From Alkaliphilus flagellatus (GTDB taxonomy: Bacteria; Bacillota; Clostridia; Peptostreptococcales; Natronincolaceae), in assembly GCF_018919215.1 (NCBI RefSeq), contig NZ_JAHLQK010000005.1, positions 124,001 through 188,000 on the forward strand: a stretch of 64,000 nucleotides of DNA, in the 5' to 3' direction. Positions 26,201-34,715 of the stretch are shown here, one piece after another. Numbering within the stretch: position 1 is the stretch's first letter; every line of letters begins with the position of its first letter. A program made the position numbers and the translations under genes. The notes beneath the pieces were generated by a model that saw only the letters and a list, made by a program, of their open reading frames with translations, made no database searches and had not been told where the DNA came from.

Positions 26201-27502
26201 ATGATGCGTTCAATGTATTCAGCAGTATCAAGCTTAAGAGCTCACCAATTAAAGATGGACGTAATTGGAAATAACATCGCCAATGTTAATACAGTAGGCT
26301 ATAAAGGATCTAGGGTTACTTTCCAAGAAGTTTTTAGTCAAACATTAAGGGGAGCAGGTAGACCACAGGAAGGTGGACGAGGAGGAACAAACCCTCAACA
26401 GGTAGGGCTAGGTGTTGCTGTAAGTTCCATGGATACCTTCCATATAAGAGGAGCTGTAGAGACTACAGGATATAATACAGACCTTATGATAAATGGCGAA
26501 GGGTTCTTTATAGTTTCAGATACAGCAGGTGGAGCTAATAAAAGTTATACAAGGGCAGGTAATCTTGGACTAGATACAGATGGTAACCTTATAACACCAG
26601 ATGGTTATTATGTACTTGGGTACGAATCAGATGGAAAGGGTGGGTTTGTTGAAAGTTTAACAGGTCTTAAAATTTCAAAGTCAATTACAAACCCTCCTAA
26701 GGCTACAGACAAAGCTATTTTTGAAGGTAATATTGATAGTAAATTAAAAGCACCAGATAATACTGATCCAGCAAATCCTATTCTTGGTGAAAAATTTAGT
26801 ACTGTTATGAAGATATACGATAGCTTAGGGAATCCACATAATATTGAAGTGACCTTTGAAAGAACAGATGATGGAAATGGTGCAACAAGAGAATTTGATG
26901 TGAACATTACTAAAATTGATGATGTTGAACAAACTGACAATCTAATTGATTTAAAACTTGAATTCAACTCTGAGGGAAAATTGATTTCGACAACTAAATC
27001 GATTGATCTTGAGGTACAGGACCCTGCTAATAGTGGGGTATTCCAAGGAGCTAATCCTTTAAATATAAACTTAGATTTTTCAGCTTTAACAAGTTACGCA
27101 GAAAAATCCGATGCAGCAGCCCTTAATATAAATGGTTATGGAAGTGGAAAACTAGATGATTTTACAATAGCAGATAATGGAGAAATAGAAGGAGTATTTA
27201 GTAATGGACAGATTCAGATTTTAGGAAAAATTAGATTAGCTAACTTTAAAAACCCTGCAGGGCTAATTAAAACAGGATCAAATATGTATAGAGAAACATC
27301 TAATTCTGGTGAAGCTATGTTTGGAGATGCAGGTATGGGCGGATTTGGTAGCTTAAGGGCTGGCGCACTTGAAATGTCTAATGTAGATCTATCTAATGAA
27401 TTTACTAATATGATTACAACACAAAGAGGTTTTCAAGCTAACTCAAGAATTATTACAACAAGTGATGAAATGTTACAGGAAGTAGTTAATATAAAAAGAT
27501 AA
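26201..27502 (+). CDS. flgE: Flagellar hook protein FlgE
   Basis: Structural subunit of the hook. The 433 residues have the N-terminal SMYSAVSSLRAHQLKMDVIG followed by NNIANVNTVGYKGSR, an internal D1/D2 body (DSLGNPHNIEVTFERTDDG), and the C-terminal motif GALEMSNVDLSNEFTNMI then TTQRGFQANSRIITTSDEML typical of hook and rod proteins. Two ATGs start the gene; AGAGGAGG lies upstream. Firmicutes sometimes label this protein FlgG; length and position behind flgD favour hook. Confidence 0.95.
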   Translation: MMRSMYSAVSSLRAHQLKMDVIGNNIANVNTVGYKGSRVTFQEVFSQTLRGAGRPQEGGRGGTNPQQVGLGVAVSSMDTFHIRGAVETTGYNTDLMINGEGFFIVSDTAGGANKSYTRAGNLGLDTDGNLITPDGYYVLGYESDGKGGFVESLTGLKISKSITNPPKATDKAIFEGNIDSKLKAPDNTDPANPILGEKFSTVMKIYDSLGNPHNIEVTFERTDDGNGATREFDVNITKIDDVEQTDNLIDLKLEFNSEGKLISTTKSIDLEVQDPANSGVFQGANPLNINLDFSALTSYAEKSDAAALNINGYGSGKLDDFTIADNGEIEGVFSNGQIQILGKIRLANFKNPAGLIKTGSNMYRETSNSGEAMFGDAGMGGFGSLRAGALEMSNVDLSNEFTNMITTQRGFQANSRIITTSDEMLQEVVNIKR

Positions 27503-27518
27503 TATAATATAACAATCC

Positions 27519-27547
27519 CTCTCCCTTGATCATATATCAAGGGAGAG
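27519..27547 (+). repeat. Perfect 12-bp hairpin just upstream of the flbD Shine-Dalgarno
   Basis: CTCTCCCTTGAT (27519-27530) and ATCAAGGGAGAG (27536-27547) pair perfectly over a five-base loop. The AAAGGATG ribosome site starts at 27548, the base after the stem, and no U-tract follows. The 3' arm itself contains GGGAG. Stability, processing or translation control are all possible. Confidence 0.8.
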
Positions 27548-27560
27548 AAAGGATGATAAA

Positions 27561-27779
27561 ATGATATATTTGAAGAGAATGAATAATAAGGAGTTTGTCT
27601 TAAATGTAGATTTAATAGAAACAATTGAAGAGACTCCAGATACAGTTATTACATTAACCAATGGACACAAAATGATTGTAATAGAAAGTGCAAATGAAGT
27701 TATACAAAAAATTATAGAATATAAAAGAAATATATATATTGAAAATATAGATAAAGTAAAACCAAATAAATTAATATAA
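27561..27779 (+). CDS. flbD: FlbD-family flagellar protein
   Basis: Small (72 aa) protein of the FlbD family that regularly sits between flgE and motA or fliL in Firmicutes and spirochaetes (not the Caulobacter regulator of the same name). The family core is clear: MIYLKRMNNKEFVLNVDLIE, then TPDTVITLTNGHKMIV and a short amphipathic helix. No enzymatic motif is present and its function is undefined. Confidence 0.9.
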   Translation: MIYLKRMNNKEFVLNVDLIETIEETPDTVITLTNGHKMIVIESANEVIQKIIEYKRNIYIENIDKVKPNKLI

Positions 27780-27814
27780 ATTATTAATACTTACATAAGA
27801 ATTGAGGTGTAGAA

Positions 27815-28600
27815 GTGGATATAGCTACGATACTTGGTATAATTATTGGTTTAGCATTTGTTATTGGTGGAATATTAGCAGATGGAGCTTTAATGGACTT
27901 TGTTAACTTAGCTTCTATTTTGATTGTATTTGGTGGAACAGTTGCATCTACCTTAGTAGCCTACCCTTTAAAGGGAGTAATGGAGGCAGTTAAAATTGCA
28001 GCGAAAGCTTTTTCAAACAAAGCAGAAGATCCTAACCAAATAATTGCACAAATTAACACACTTGCAAATATTGCAAGGAAAGAGGGACTATTAGCCTTAG
28101 AAGAAGCCTCTGGAGAGATAGACGAACCATTTTTGAAAAAAGGTGCTATGTTAATTGTAGATGGAACAGACCCAGAGTTGGTGAGAAATTTATTAGAAAC
28201 AGAATTATCTTTTATTGAAGAAAGACACAAAAATGGACAAGGCATATTTGAGGCTATGGGATCATTTGCCCCAGCCTTTGGTATGATTGGTACTTTAATT
28301 GGATTAATAAATATGCTTCAAAAACTAGATAATCCTGATGCAATTGGACCAAGCATGGCTGTTGCATTAATTACAACATTCTATGGATCATTATTAGCAA
28401 ATTTAGTATTTATTCCAATAGCTAATAAACTTAAATTAAAGAGTCGAGAAGAAATTTTAAGAAAAGAGATCATGGTAGAGGGATTACTATCAATACAAGC
28501 TGGGGAAAATCCAAGAATTATTGAAGAAAAGCTAAAGGCATTTTTACCACCTAAAGCTAGAGAGGGTTTTCACGGTAAACAGGAAGGTGTGGGAGCATAA
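27815..28600 (+). CDS. motA: Flagellar stator protein MotA
   Basis: Proton- or sodium-channel stator subunit. The 261 residues contain four membrane helices (about 3-24, 33-52, 148-168, 182-203), with the long cytoplasmic loop between the second and third holding the charged residues that touch FliG (ELSFIEERHKNGQ near 129-141). The signature PSMAVALITTFYGSLLANL is in the fourth helix. GTG start after GAGGTG. The stop overlaps the motB ATG by one base, so the two are coupled. Confidence 0.96.
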   Translation: MDIATILGIIIGLAFVIGGILADGALMDFVNLASILIVFGGTVASTLVAYPLKGVMEAVKIAAKAFSNKAEDPNQIIAQINTLANIARKEGLLALEEASGEIDEPFLKKGAMLIVDGTDPELVRNLLETELSFIEERHKNGQGIFEAMGSFAPAFGMIGTLIGLINMLQKLDNPDAIGPSMAVALITTFYGSLLANLVFIPIANKLKLKSREEILRKEIMVEGLLSIQAGENPRIIEEKLKAFLPPKAREGFHGKQEGVGA

Positions 28601-29352
28601 TGGCAAGAAGAAGATCAAGCCAAGAAGAGCCTAAGGCTGGCGCACCAGAATGGATGACTACCTATGGTGATATGGTTACCTTACTACTTTGCTTTTTCGT
28701 TTTACTGTTTTCATTTTCTACTGTAGATGCTCAGAAGTTTCAAGCTATAATGCAATCTTTTCAAGGATCATTAGGTATATTAGATTCAGGTACTGCAATT
28801 GAAACGGATCAATTTATAACTGAGGCAATGAAGGAAGATTTAACTACAAATCAAAGACAAGAATTAGAAGATTTTAGAAAACTTCAAGAAGTTTTAGAAG
28901 AGTATTTGGAAAGTTATAATCTAGAGTCTGATGTTTTAGTATCTCAAGAAAATGCAGGTCTTGTGTTACGTTTTCAGGACAATGTTTTATTCGATCCTGG
29001 AAAGGCTGAATTAAAACCAAGATCAAAACAAATTTTAGAAGATATTTCTGCATTTTTACAAACTCCAGAGTTTCTAGAAAAGTCTATCCGTATAGAGGGA
29101 CATACAGATACGGTTAAAGTTAACCCGAGTTTATTATACCCTACTAATTGGGAACTATCGGCGGGCAGAGCTTCTAATGTAGTTAGATATTTAATAGAAG
29201 ATTTGAGTTTGGCACCAGAGCGTTTTTCGATATCTGGTTATGGAGAATACCATCCTATTGCTCCTAATGATACTGCAGAAAATAAATCAAAAAATAGAAG
29301 AGTGGATATTGTAATATTAAGATCAGAATACATTACTTCTAAACCTAAATAA
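28600..29352 (+). CDS. motB: Flagellar stator protein MotB
   Basis: Peptidoglycan-anchored stator subunit. In the 250 residues, the single membrane helix follows an E-W-M-T-T-Y-GDM motif; Asp24 in that motif is the ion-binding carboxylate. The OmpA-like peptidoglycan domain (about 130-245) has IRIEGHTDT, ELSAGRASNVVRYL and YGEYHPIAPNDT...NRRVDI. Ion type cannot be decided from sequence alone. The start codon overlaps the motA stop. Confidence 0.96.
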   Translation: MARRRSSQEEPKAGAPEWMTTYGDMVTLLLCFFVLLFSFSTVDAQKFQAIMQSFQGSLGILDSGTAIETDQFITEAMKEDLTTNQRQELEDFRKLQEVLEEYLESYNLESDVLVSQENAGLVLRFQDNVLFDPGKAELKPRSKQILEDISAFLQTPEFLEKSIRIEGHTDTVKVNPSLLYPTNWELSAGRASNVVRYLIEDLSLAPERFSISGYGEYHPIAPNDTAENKSKNRRVDIVILRSEYITSKPK

Positions 29353-29372
29353 TATGAAAATGGGGGAAGATT

Positions 29373-29789
29373 ATGGGTCTAAAAAAAATAATTATATACA
29401 TATTAATTGGCTTTATAGTATCAGGTCTCTTTTTTGGAGTAATGTTTTATTTCATGAATAATAGACAGCCTAGAGAAGTTGCAATAACCTATAAAACATA
29501 TGAATATAATGCAGGTGAATTCTCTACTAATCTAGGAAGCACAAGAAGTTATTTTAAAGGCTCTATAATAATAGAAACAACTGATAAAAACTTATCAACT
29601 AAATTTGAAGAAAAAAATGCTGAACTTAGAGATAGCATTATATCAACTTTAATTGGAAAAAAAGCAGATGAAATATTAGATACTAATGGACAATTAGAGC
29701 TAAAAAATGAAATTCTGAAAGTAGTGGCAGACATTGTTAATTCAGATAAAATTACTAATATATATTTTGTTGACTACATTATTCAATAA
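29373..29789 (+). CDS. fliL: Flagellar basal body-associated protein FliL
   Basis: Membrane protein that rings the stator and aids torque or stability. The 138 residues begin with a membrane helix (about 5-27) and continue with a stomatin-like periplasmic domain; LRDSIISTLIGKKADEILDTNGQ followed by ELKNEILKVVADIV is the family's C-terminal signature. The start follows GGGGGAAGATT, 20 bases after motB. Position between motB and fliM is standard. Confidence 0.93.
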   Translation: MGLKKIIIYILIGFIVSGLFFGVMFYFMNNRQPREVAITYKTYEYNAGEFSTNLGSTRSYFKGSIIIETTDKNLSTKFEEKNAELRDSIISTLIGKKADEILDTNGQLELKNEILKVVADIVNSDKITNIYFVDYIIQ

Positions 29790-29804
29790 ACAGGAGGTGA
29801 AGAA

Positions 29805-30800
29805 ATGTCAGATATTTTATCCCAAAATGAAATTGATGCCCTACTTAATGCATTAAATACTGGTGAAGTTGATGTAGAGGAAATAAAAGAAGATAAATCT
29901 GAAAAAAAAATTAAGAGATATGATTTTAAAAGTCCTAAAAAATTAGCTAAAGATCAATTAAAAACACTGCAAATTATACATGAAAACTTCACAAGAACCT
30001 TGAATACCTTTTTATCTGGCTATCTTCGTACCTATGTTCAGGCAGAAGTTATAAGTGTAGAGGAACTATCATACTATGAGTTTAGTAACTCAATCGTAAA
30101 CCCAGCTGTCCTTTCAATTATTGACTTTTATCCTTTAGAGGGACAAATAATTATTGATATGTCATCAGCTATAGCTTTTACACTAATTGACAGAATATTA
30201 GGAGGGCAAGGTAGAGCATTAGAAGAGAGTCGTTCTTTTACAGAAATAGAGCTGACATTGATTAGAAAAATTATAAAACAGTTAACCACGTTACTTGTAG
30301 ATCCTTGGGAAAATGTAATAGAGATTCAACCTAAATTAGATAAAATTGAAACAAATTCTCAGTTTGCACAAATAGTTTCACCAAACGAGACTACAGCACT
30401 AATTACTTTACATTTAAAAATAGGTGATATTCAAGGCTATTTAAACATATGTATTCCACATATTGTAATAGAGCCAATTCTTCCAAAGTTAAGCACAAAA
30501 TTTTGGTTTTCTAACATAAATAAACAAGCAACTGAAAAGGATAAAAATATTTTAGAAAAAAGGTTAACAAATAGCTCTGTTGATGTCGCTGTTGAACTTG
30601 GTCACACCTATATAACTGTTAAAGATTTTTTAGAGTTACAGCTAGGTGATGTAGTTGTATTAGATAATAACCCAAATAAAGAATTAGAAATAAAAGTTGG
30701 AACCAGACATAAATATTTTGGAGCTCCTGGTACTATTAAAAACAATGTGGCTGTTAAAATTACTAGAGTAGAAGAGAAAGGAGATGAGCTATATGAGTGA
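29805..30800 (+). CDS. fliM: Flagellar motor switch protein FliM
   Basis: C-ring protein that binds CheY-P and switches rotation. The 331 residues have the N-terminal CheY-binding peptide (LSQNEIDALLNAL, residues 5-17), the CheC-like middle domain and the C-terminal FliN-like SpoA domain (about 245-325, SVDVAVELGHTYITVKDFLE). The start follows AGGAGGTGA. The 3' end overlaps the next gene by eight bases. Confidence 0.96.
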   Translation: MSDILSQNEIDALLNALNTGEVDVEEIKEDKSEKKIKRYDFKSPKKLAKDQLKTLQIIHENFTRTLNTFLSGYLRTYVQAEVISVEELSYYEFSNSIVNPAVLSIIDFYPLEGQIIIDMSSAIAFTLIDRILGGQGRALEESRSFTEIELTLIRKIIKQLTTLLVDPWENVIEIQPKLDKIETNSQFAQIVSPNETTALITLHLKIGDIQGYLNICIPHIVIEPILPKLSTKFWFSNINKQATEKDKNILEKRLTNSSVDVAVELGHTYITVKDFLELQLGDVVVLDNNPNKELEIKVGTRHKYFGAPGTIKNNVAVKITRVEEKGDELYE

Positions 30801-31953
30801 TATGTTATCTCAAGAGGAAATTGATGCCCTATTAACTGGGACAGACACTCCTAGCAGCAATGAAAGTTCTATTGGATTTACAGAAGAAGAGAAGGATGCC
30901 ATAGGTGAAATAGGCAATATTAGTATGGGGACTGCGGCTACCACCCTATCTACTCTTTTAGGTCAAAAGGTAACGATTACTACACCTAAAGTAGAAGTTT
31001 TAACTCTTGAACAGTTATCAAATGAATATCCTCTTCCATTTGTAGCTGTTGATGTTAAATATAAAGAGGGGTTAGAAGGCACAAACTTACTTATATTAAA
31101 GGAAGAAGATGTAAGCATTATTACCGATTTGATGATGGGCGGAAATGGAAACATACAATCAGGTGAATTAACAGAGTTACACTTAAGTGCTATTGGTGAA
31201 GCTATGAATCAGATGGTTGGATCATCTTCAACATCATTATCAGAAATGTTGGGTAAAAAAATAGATATAAGTCCACCTGAAGCTTTCATTTTAAATTTAT
31301 CTGTAGATAATCTATTAGAACATTTTTCAGATTACACAGATTCTGTAGTTAAGATCGCTTTTCGTATGGTAATTGGTGAACTAATAGATAGTGAAATTAT
31401 GCAACTTATGCCTATTGATTTTGCTAAGGAAATTGTTGAAGGATTATTCAATGACATGACAGATACATCAAACAATACTACTAGCAGCGCTAAGGAAAAT
31501 TTAAAAAGCGATATATCGATTCAAACTAAGCCCACTAACTTAGGAGAGATAAGAAATACAGAGAGCGCCTATACGTATGAAACTAATAGTTACAATAATG
31601 ATAAAAGAATAAACCAAGCCAATGAAAAAGTAAATATAAGACCTGTACAATTTCAGTCCTTCGATGAATCATCTATTAAAGCTGGAATGCCTGAAAATAT
31701 TTCATTAATACAAGATGTGCCATTAAAAATAACTGTTGAATTAGGTAGAACAGTAAAAAAAATAAGTGAAATTTTAGAGTTTGGTCCGGGAACTATTATA
31801 GAATTAGATAAGCTAGTAGGTGAACCTTTAGATATACTAGTTAATGGTCAATATGTAGCTAAGGGAGAAGTAGTGGTAATAGACGAAAACTATGGAATAC
31901 GGGTTACTGATATTGTTAATCCTGTCAAACGTCTTTCTAAGGCATATGAATAA
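30793..31953 (+). CDS. fliY: Flagellar motor switch phosphatase FliY
   Basis: C-ring protein that, in Gram-positives, also dephosphorylates CheY-P. The 386 residues join an N-terminal CheY-binding-like peptide (LSQEEIDALL), a CheC-type domain with two intact E..N phosphatase motifs (GEIGNISMG and GEAMNQMVG), a polar linker (about 215-300), and a C-terminal FliN/SpoA domain (about 310-380, VPLKITVELGRTVKKI). ATG 30793 is chosen because AAAGGAG precedes it at good distance; an in-frame ATG nine bases earlier sits on that site. Confidence 0.95.
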   Translation: MSDMLSQEEIDALLTGTDTPSSNESSIGFTEEEKDAIGEIGNISMGTAATTLSTLLGQKVTITTPKVEVLTLEQLSNEYPLPFVAVDVKYKEGLEGTNLLILKEEDVSIITDLMMGGNGNIQSGELTELHLSAIGEAMNQMVGSSSTSLSEMLGKKIDISPPEAFILNLSVDNLLEHFSDYTDSVVKIAFRMVIGELIDSEIMQLMPIDFAKEIVEGLFNDMTDTSNNTTSSAKENLKSDISIQTKPTNLGEIRNTESAYTYETNSYNNDKRINQANEKVNIRPVQFQSFDESSIKAGMPENISLIQDVPLKITVELGRTVKKISEILEFGPGTIIELDKLVGEPLDILVNGQYVAKGEVVVIDENYGIRVTDIVNPVKRLSKAYE

Positions 31954-32043
31954 TTTAGATAGATTTGAAACTATATAAATTGACTTATCCTATATTCTGT
32001 TGGTAATATATACATATATCTACTACCTGATTACTATCTAAAT
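31953..32043 (+). repeat. Widely spaced 10-bp inverted repeat bracketing the fliY-cheY gap
   Basis: ATTTAGATAG (31953-31962) and CTATCTAAAT (32034-32043) are exact reverse complements 71 bases apart, enclosing nearly the whole gap. The 3' arm ends shortly before the cheY Shine-Dalgarno GAGGAGG. The enclosed sequence carries a promoter-like pair. Confidence 0.6.
31980..32009 (+). promoter_or_regulatory. Possible internal promoter for cheY-fliO-P-Q-R
   Basis: TTGACT (31980-31985) and TAATAT (32004-32009) are 18 bases apart; the -35 is five of six, the -10 four of six. It lies inside the inverted repeat noted at 31953-32043 and would start transcription near 32016, about 45 bases before cheY. 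Confidence 0.4.
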
Positions 32044-32061
32044 GAAAGAGGAGGAAAAATA

Positions 32062-32424
32062 ATGTCTAATGGAATTTTAATTGTTGATGATGCGGCATTT
32101 ATGAGAATGATGATTAAAGATGTGCTAACTAAAAATGGCTTTGACGTAGTAGGCGAAGCTGAAAATGGTGCTAGAGCGATTGAAAAGTATAAGGAACTAC
32201 AGCCTAACCTAACTATTATGGATATAACAATGCCTGAAATTGACGGTATACAAGCTGTAAAAGAAATAAAAAAAATAGATCCGAGTGCAAAGATAATTAT
32301 GTGTTCTGCTATGGGGCAACAAGCAATGGTTATTGAAGCTATTCAAGCAGGTGCAAAGGATTTTATAGTTAAGCCATTCCAAGCTGATCGTGTAATAGAA
32401 GCTGTTAAAAAAGTGATCGGATAA
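32062..32424 (+). CDS. cheY: Chemotaxis response regulator CheY
   Basis: Single receiver domain of 120 residues that, when phosphorylated by CheA, binds FliM. Key residues are intact: acidic pocket D9-D10, phospho-acceptor D54, Ser82 at the switch position and Lys104. It sits between fliY and fliO inside the operon, as in Bacillus. GAGGAGG precedes the ATG. Confidence 0.96.
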   Translation: MSNGILIVDDAAFMRMMIKDVLTKNGFDVVGEAENGARAIEKYKELQPNLTIMDITMPEIDGIQAVKEIKKIDPSAKIIMCSAMGQQAMVIEAIQAGAKDFIVKPFQADRVIEAVKKVIG

Positions 32425-32425
32425 A

Positions 32426-32767
32426 ATGAATAATACTCTATCTGGACTTTTTTTATTGATAGCTACAGTTATTACTATTGTTTTTGCCTATTATATTACT
32501 ATTATAATAGGCAAAAAAACAAATAAGTTAATGAAGGGACGATATACTCAGGTTTTAGAGAGAACAATGATAGGTTTGAACATAAGCATTACGCTTGTAA
32601 AAATAAATAAAAAAATATATATTATTGCTTTGCAAGGAAAGACAATTAAACTTTTAGATGCAATTGATGAATCAGAATGGAGCTTTTTAACTACTGGAAA
32701 TGAAAATTCATTTGAAATTAACAATAGGATAAATAATTTATTTAAAAATAGATTATTTAAGAAATAA
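32426..32767 (+). CDS. fliO: Flagellar biosynthetic protein FliO (FliZ)
   Basis: Small membrane protein that helps assemble the FliP-containing export gate. The 113 residues have one N-terminal membrane helix (about 7-28), then a short cytoplasmic part with VLERTMIGLNISITLVKINKK and an LLD..DE segment typical of Firmicutes FliO. Sequence is poorly conserved, so position between cheY and fliP carries much of the assignment. It starts one base after the cheY stop. Confidence 0.85.
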   Translation: MNNTLSGLFLLIATVITIVFAYYITIIIGKKTNKLMKGRYTQVLERTMIGLNISITLVKINKKIYIIALQGKTIKLLDAIDESEWSFLTTGNENSFEINNRINNLFKNRLFKK

Positions 32768-32813
32768 AAATTTTTTTAAAATAAAAGATAGGGCTAGAAT
32801 GGTAGTGTGAATA

Positions 32814-33623
32814 ATGAAAAATCTAAATTGTAAATTCAAACAAATAATTAATATGAAAAATAAAAATATTATATTACTATGTTTAATAATAGTCTCTTTT
32901 TTTCTATTGGGATCAACTAGGGCATTTGCTCAAACTAATATTAGCATACCAAATGTACAATTGAATATTGATGGGGCAAGTAGTCCTGAAGAAACTGCTA
33001 GCTCGTTACAGTTACTGGGTTTGTTAACTGTTCTATCATTAGCACCTGCTATTTTGATTATGGTTACAAGTTTTACAAGAATAATAATTGTTTTATCTTT
33101 TTTAAGAAATGCAATTGCAACACAGCAAACTCCTCCAACTCAAGTACTTATAGGACTGGCTCTGTTTTTGACATTCTTCATTATGAGTCCTATTGCTTCA
33201 GAAATCAACCAAAATGCATTGCAGCCATACTTGAATGAGGAAATTACTCAATCTGAAGCAATTGAAGAAGCTATGGAGCCGTTAAGACAATTTATGTTTA
33301 GGCAAACTAGAGAAAATGATATAGCCTTATTTTTAGAAGCCAGTGGTACCGAATTATCAAGTGATCCTCAGTTAGATGATATCCCTACAACTTCACTCAT
33401 TCCGGCTTTTATTATTAGTGAACTAAAAACTGCCTTCCAAATGGGATTTGTATTGTTTATTCCATTTATAGTATTAGATATGGTTGTTTCAAGTGCATTA
33501 ATGTCAATGGGAATGATGATGCTGCCACCAGCAATGATTTCACTACCATTTAAACTTCTTTTATTTGTAATGGTAGATGGATGGAATGTTTTAATTAAGT
33601 CCTTATTATTAAGTTTTAAATAG
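32814..33623 (+). CDS. fliP: Flagellar export gate protein FliP
   Basis: Core pore subunit of the export gate. The 269 residues have a long N-terminus with a signal-like helix (about 18-39), then the family block LAPAILIMVTSFTRIIIVLS, FLRNAIATQQTPPTQVLIGL and the C-terminal SALMSMGMMMLPPAMISLPF. A conserved FTRIIIVLSFLR is present. The ribosome site before ATG 32814 is weak (a GGTAG), and a start at the in-frame ATG 39 bases downstream would still keep the signal segment, so the exact start is uncertain. Confidence 0.94.
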   Translation: MKNLNCKFKQIINMKNKNIILLCLIIVSFFLLGSTRAFAQTNISIPNVQLNIDGASSPEETASSLQLLGLLTVLSLAPAILIMVTSFTRIIIVLSFLRNAIATQQTPPTQVLIGLALFLTFFIMSPIASEINQNALQPYLNEEITQSEAIEEAMEPLRQFMFRQTRENDIALFLEASGTELSSDPQLDDIPTTSLIPAFIISELKTAFQMGFVLFIPFIVLDMVVSSALMSMGMMMLPPAMISLPFKLLLFVMVDGWNVLIKSLLLSFK

Positions 33624-33633
33624 AGGTGAAAAA

Positions 33634-33903
33634 ATGAATGAAGCAATGATTATTGAATTAGGCCAGCATACAATGTTTACTATTTTAATTCTATCTGCGC
33701 CGATGTTAGTAATTGGTCTAATAGTTGGATTAGCTGTTAGTATTTTTCAGGCCACAACTCAAATTCAAGAGGCAACATTAGCTTTTATTCCTAAAATTAT
33801 AGCGGTTTTGGGATCTATAGTGGTTTTCGGACCATGGCTTTTATCAATAATTATTAACTTTACATTAAAACTATATACAAATTTAAATAATTTTATTCAG
33901 TAA
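33634..33903 (+). CDS. fliQ: Flagellar export gate protein FliQ
   Basis: Two-helix membrane subunit (89 aa) that surrounds the FliP pore. Helices at about 15-38 and 52-74 are separated by the conserved FQATTQIQEATLAFIPK loop. AGAGGTGA precedes the ATG, 10 bases after fliP. Confidence 0.96.
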   Translation: MNEAMIIELGQHTMFTILILSAPMLVIGLIVGLAVSIFQATTQIQEATLAFIPKIIAVLGSIVVFGPWLLSIIINFTLKLYTNLNNFIQ

Positions 33904-33916
33904 AGAGTGATTAAAT

Positions 33917-34711
33917 ATGACAGGTGATTTAATAAGTTTTATACTAGTAAATTTTCAACTGTTTATCCTAATATTGGTTAGAGTAACTGGCTTATTTGTT
34001 ATATCTCCAATATTTGGTCGTAATAATCTTCCCACAATCATGAAAATTGGTTTATCTATTACAGTAGCATTAATATTACTTCCATTAAAAATTAATGGCT
34101 TTTATTTAGAAATTGATAATATGAGAACATTAATGTTTTGGTCAATATCTGAATTTTTGATAGGTATTATTATTGGCCTTATTGCATTTATATATTTTAG
34201 TATTGTATACCTTGCGGGTACAATAGTTGATATTCAGATGGGGTTTGGTATGGTAAACATTATGGATCCTCAAACAAATGCACAGATGCCTCTAATGGGA
34301 GGGTTTTATAATATATTACTTACCTTGGTATTTTTAACTATTAATGGTCACCATCAAATGATAAAAAGTTTGATATATAGTTATGAAATACTTCCAATAG
34401 GGTTTAATATCTCGGTAAGTGAGAGTTTAATCAACTATTTAATAAAAATTTTTACAGACACATTTATTTTAGCATTTCAATTAAGTGCACCTATTTTGAT
34501 TGCTATTTTTTTGGCTAATGTAATCCTAGGGATTTTAGCACGTACAATGCCTCAAATGAACATTTTTATTGTAGGATTACCTTTGAAAATTGCTATAGGT
34601 ATTATTATCATATTGCTATCTTTAAGATTTTTTATACCCTACTCTGAAAGTTTGTTTGATAAAATGTTTCAATCCATATATGAACTAATGCAAATTTTGT
34701 CTAGAGGATGA
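33917..34711 (+). CDS. fliR: Flagellar export gate protein FliR
   Basis: Gate subunit of 264 aa with about six membrane helices. The N-terminus (ILVRVTGLFVISPIFGR) and the GFGMVNIMDPQTNAQMPLMG block are typical. Followed four bases later by flhB, the usual order. No fusion with FlhB is seen. Confidence 0.95.
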   Translation: MTGDLISFILVNFQLFILILVRVTGLFVISPIFGRNNLPTIMKIGLSITVALILLPLKINGFYLEIDNMRTLMFWSISEFLIGIIIGLIAFIYFSIVYLAGTIVDIQMGFGMVNIMDPQTNAQMPLMGGFYNILLTLVFLTINGHHQMIKSLIYSYEILPIGFNISVSESLINYLIKIFTDTFILAFQLSAPILIAIFLANVILGILARTMPQMNIFIVGLPLKIAIGIIIILLSLRFFIPYSESLFDKMFQSIYELMQILSRG

Positions 34712-34715
34712 TTCT

